DNA of 14,561 nucleotides, from contig JBHLKN010000046.1 in NCBI GenBank assembly GCA_048886645.1, positions 1-14,561 of the forward strand, read 5' to 3'. The number at the start of each line of letters is the position of its first letter. The stretch's first letter is position 1. This document shows, in pieces, positions 13,550 through 14,561 of the stretch. The DNA comes from Wukongarchaeum sp048886645 (GTDB taxonomy: Archaea > Asgardarchaeota > Wukongarchaeia > Wukongarchaeales > Wukongarchaeaceae). Below the pieces are notes generated by a model. The model worked only from the letters and a program-made list of their open reading frames with translations. It made no database searches and was not told the DNA's origin. A program made the position numbers and the translations under genes.

Positions 13550-13573
13550 GTCTCCATCTGAGAGGGTGGAGAT
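13550..13573 (+). mobile_element. Candidate left-end hairpin of an IS200/IS605-type element
   Basis: TCTCCATC (13551-13558) pairs with GGGTGGAGA (13564-13572) to form an imperfect stem of eight to nine pairs with a small loop. It lies about 60 bp ahead of the tnpB start. Subterminal hairpins at this position mark the ends of IS200/IS605 elements. The exact end and target tetranucleotide cannot be fixed because the right end is outside the window. Confidence 0.45.
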
Positions 13574-13631
13574 GAATTAAGATGAGCTTAAATTAGAATT
13601 TGAACTATTAAAAGTTTGAGGTCTGTGACCT

Positions 13632-14561
13632 TTGAAAGTTAAAAAAACGATCAAAACAAAAATCATGCATCTAACTAAGGTTAAACAACGGCTTCTCGAA
13701 GAAGAATATGATAATCTCCAACGTTTTCTGCACGGTGAACCGGTGAAACTATACTCGGCTAACAAACAGCAAGCCAAACGTTTCTACAAAAAGATTAAAC
13801 CAGACAAAGAGTATCCCATATCCGTCAGGAAAGACCTTTTAAAAGTGGAAAAGCAAAACACGAAGATAGCAAACTTTTGGGCAAGGGTTCCTGTTGCTGG
13901 AAGAAGAGGCGGAGTATGGGTCGCCGTTAAACCTCACTATCCAATAGAAGTGGACATGGAGATTTGCGAATCCAAACTTTTCAAAAGGAACGGAGAGTTC
14001 TACCTCCATATAACCGTTCAAAAAGAGGTGGAAATTCCTAAACCAGAACTGGCTGAAAAAACTACCGTTGTAATAGCCTGCGATATCGGAGAAGCAAACC
14101 CTCTTGTTTCTGTAGAGTTATGGGATCAAGGAAGAAAGCGGAAAAACGCCCAGTTTTTAGGAAAGGAGATAAGGAGTGTTAGAGCGCATTACAACAACTT
14201 AAAGAAGCGGATAGGTCGAAAGAAGATAAAACACGCAGCTAACTGGATCAAAACACGCGTAGCAAACAAGGAGAAAAGAAAAGTAAACGACATCCTACAT
14301 AAAGCCACAACAAAGATAGTAGATCGAGCTGAAACGCTCAAAAGATCAGGATATGAACCCGTCATCGTCTTCGGAGACCTTAAAAACCTTAGACAGCCTA
14401 GAGTTACAGGGAAGAGAAGATGCAGAAAAACCAACCGAAAAATACACACCATGCCCTCTTACAAAATAAAACAAATGTTGACCTACAAAGCCTTATGGAA
14501 CGAGGTTCCAGTAATCCCGTTAAACGAAGCCTACACCTCCAAACTGTGTTGGAGATGCAGA
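13632..14561 (+). CDS. tnpB: TnpB-family RNA-guided nuclease of an IS200/IS605-type element (3' end beyond window)
   Basis: 310 visible residues, open at the right edge. The TTG at 13632, ten bases after GAGG, gives the family-like start MKVKKTIKTKIMHLTKVKQR; an in-frame TGA at 13626 bounds it, and the ATG at 13665 is a later alternative. Landmarks are RuvC-I VIACDIGEANPLVSVEL with Asp151, a basic bridge-helix-like region (180-225), a RuvC-II-position segment VIVFGDLKNLR (244-254), and the first half of the zinc finger, EAYTSKLCWRCR with Cys306/Cys309. The usual RuvC-II Glu position is Gly248, next to Asp249. RuvC-III and the right-end guide RNA lie outside. TnpB proteins are RNA-guided DNA nucleases that favour persistence of their transposon. 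No tnpA is visible, so mobility would depend on a transposase elsewhere. Confidence 0.9.
   Translation, partial: MKVKKTIKTKIMHLTKVKQRLLEEEYDNLQRFLHGEPVKLYSANKQQAKRFYKKIKPDKEYPISVRKDLLKVEKQNTKIANFWARVPVAGRRGGVWVAVKPHYPIEVDMEICESKLFKRNGEFYLHITVQKEVEIPKPELAEKTTVVIACDIGEANPLVSVELWDQGRKRKNAQFLGKEIRSVRAHYNNLKKRIGRKKIKHAANWIKTRVANKEKRKVNDILHKATTKIVDRAETLKRSGYEPVIVFGDLKNLRQPRVTGKRRCRKTNRKIHTMPSYKIKQMLTYKALWNEVPVIPLNEAYTSKLCWRCR

Noticed and set aside
13550..13590. C/D-box small RNA
   Set aside because: CTGA and GATGA occur here, but no proper RTGATGA box or paired C'/D' boxes; the hairpin ahead of tnpB explains the sequence better.

Overview
This is archaeal DNA. The clearest markers are transcription factor B, RNA polymerase subunit P (Rpo12), a SUI1-type translation initiation factor aIF1, an archaeal-type glycyl-tRNA synthetase and a type II methionine aminopeptidase-family protein. 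The window is AT-rich, has GTG and TTG starts, GGTG/GAGG-type Shine-Dalgarno sites and TATA-like boxes 25-28 bp upstream of several starts. A 100-base N run shows it comes from a draft assembly. The gene set suits an uncultured TACK-type archaeon such as Bathyarchaeia, but an Asgard origin cannot be excluded; the lineage is inference.

Layout. 1-1745 (-) is the main part of a large, unrecognised secreted, membrane-anchored surface protein that runs off the left edge. A 360-bp divergent region follows, then glycyl-tRNA synthetase (2106-3755, +). Convergent to it are the tiny rpoP gene (3788-3943, -) and a B12-binding-like radical SAM protein with a TRAM-like tail (4036-5667, -). Divergent from that is aIF1 (5849-6166, +), which has no in-frame ATG, GTG or TTG at its real N-terminus and seems to start at CTG. 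Next come an assembly gap, a 17-bp tandem array and a small zinc-ribbon gene (6425-6682, +). TFB (6897-7847, +) converges on a MetAP2/Ebp1-like gene (7913-8872, -). Then come a helical, TPR-like gene (9018-10292, +) with a downstream zinc-binding gene (10331-10663, +), a small gene of unknown function on the minus strand (10672-11001), and a four-helix membrane protein (11111-11593, +). A likely minus-strand operon follows: an eL22-like protein with a repetitive acidic tail (12877-13395), then a NifS/SufS-fold protein lacking the PLP lysine (11618-12838). The right edge is a tnpB gene of the IS200/IS605 type (13632 to the edge) with a hairpin ahead of it.

The first two thirds are mainly information processing: tRNA charging, transcription, start-codon selection and N-terminal processing. 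The most notable points are the CTG start of aIF1 (a factor that itself enforces start-codon choice), the eL22-like gene coupled to a lysine-less class V aminotransferase homologue, the MetAP-like protein with Ebp1-like features, the long cysteine-rich insert in the radical SAM motif, and abrupt switches of third-base composition inside genes. No rRNA, tRNA or CRISPR array was found.
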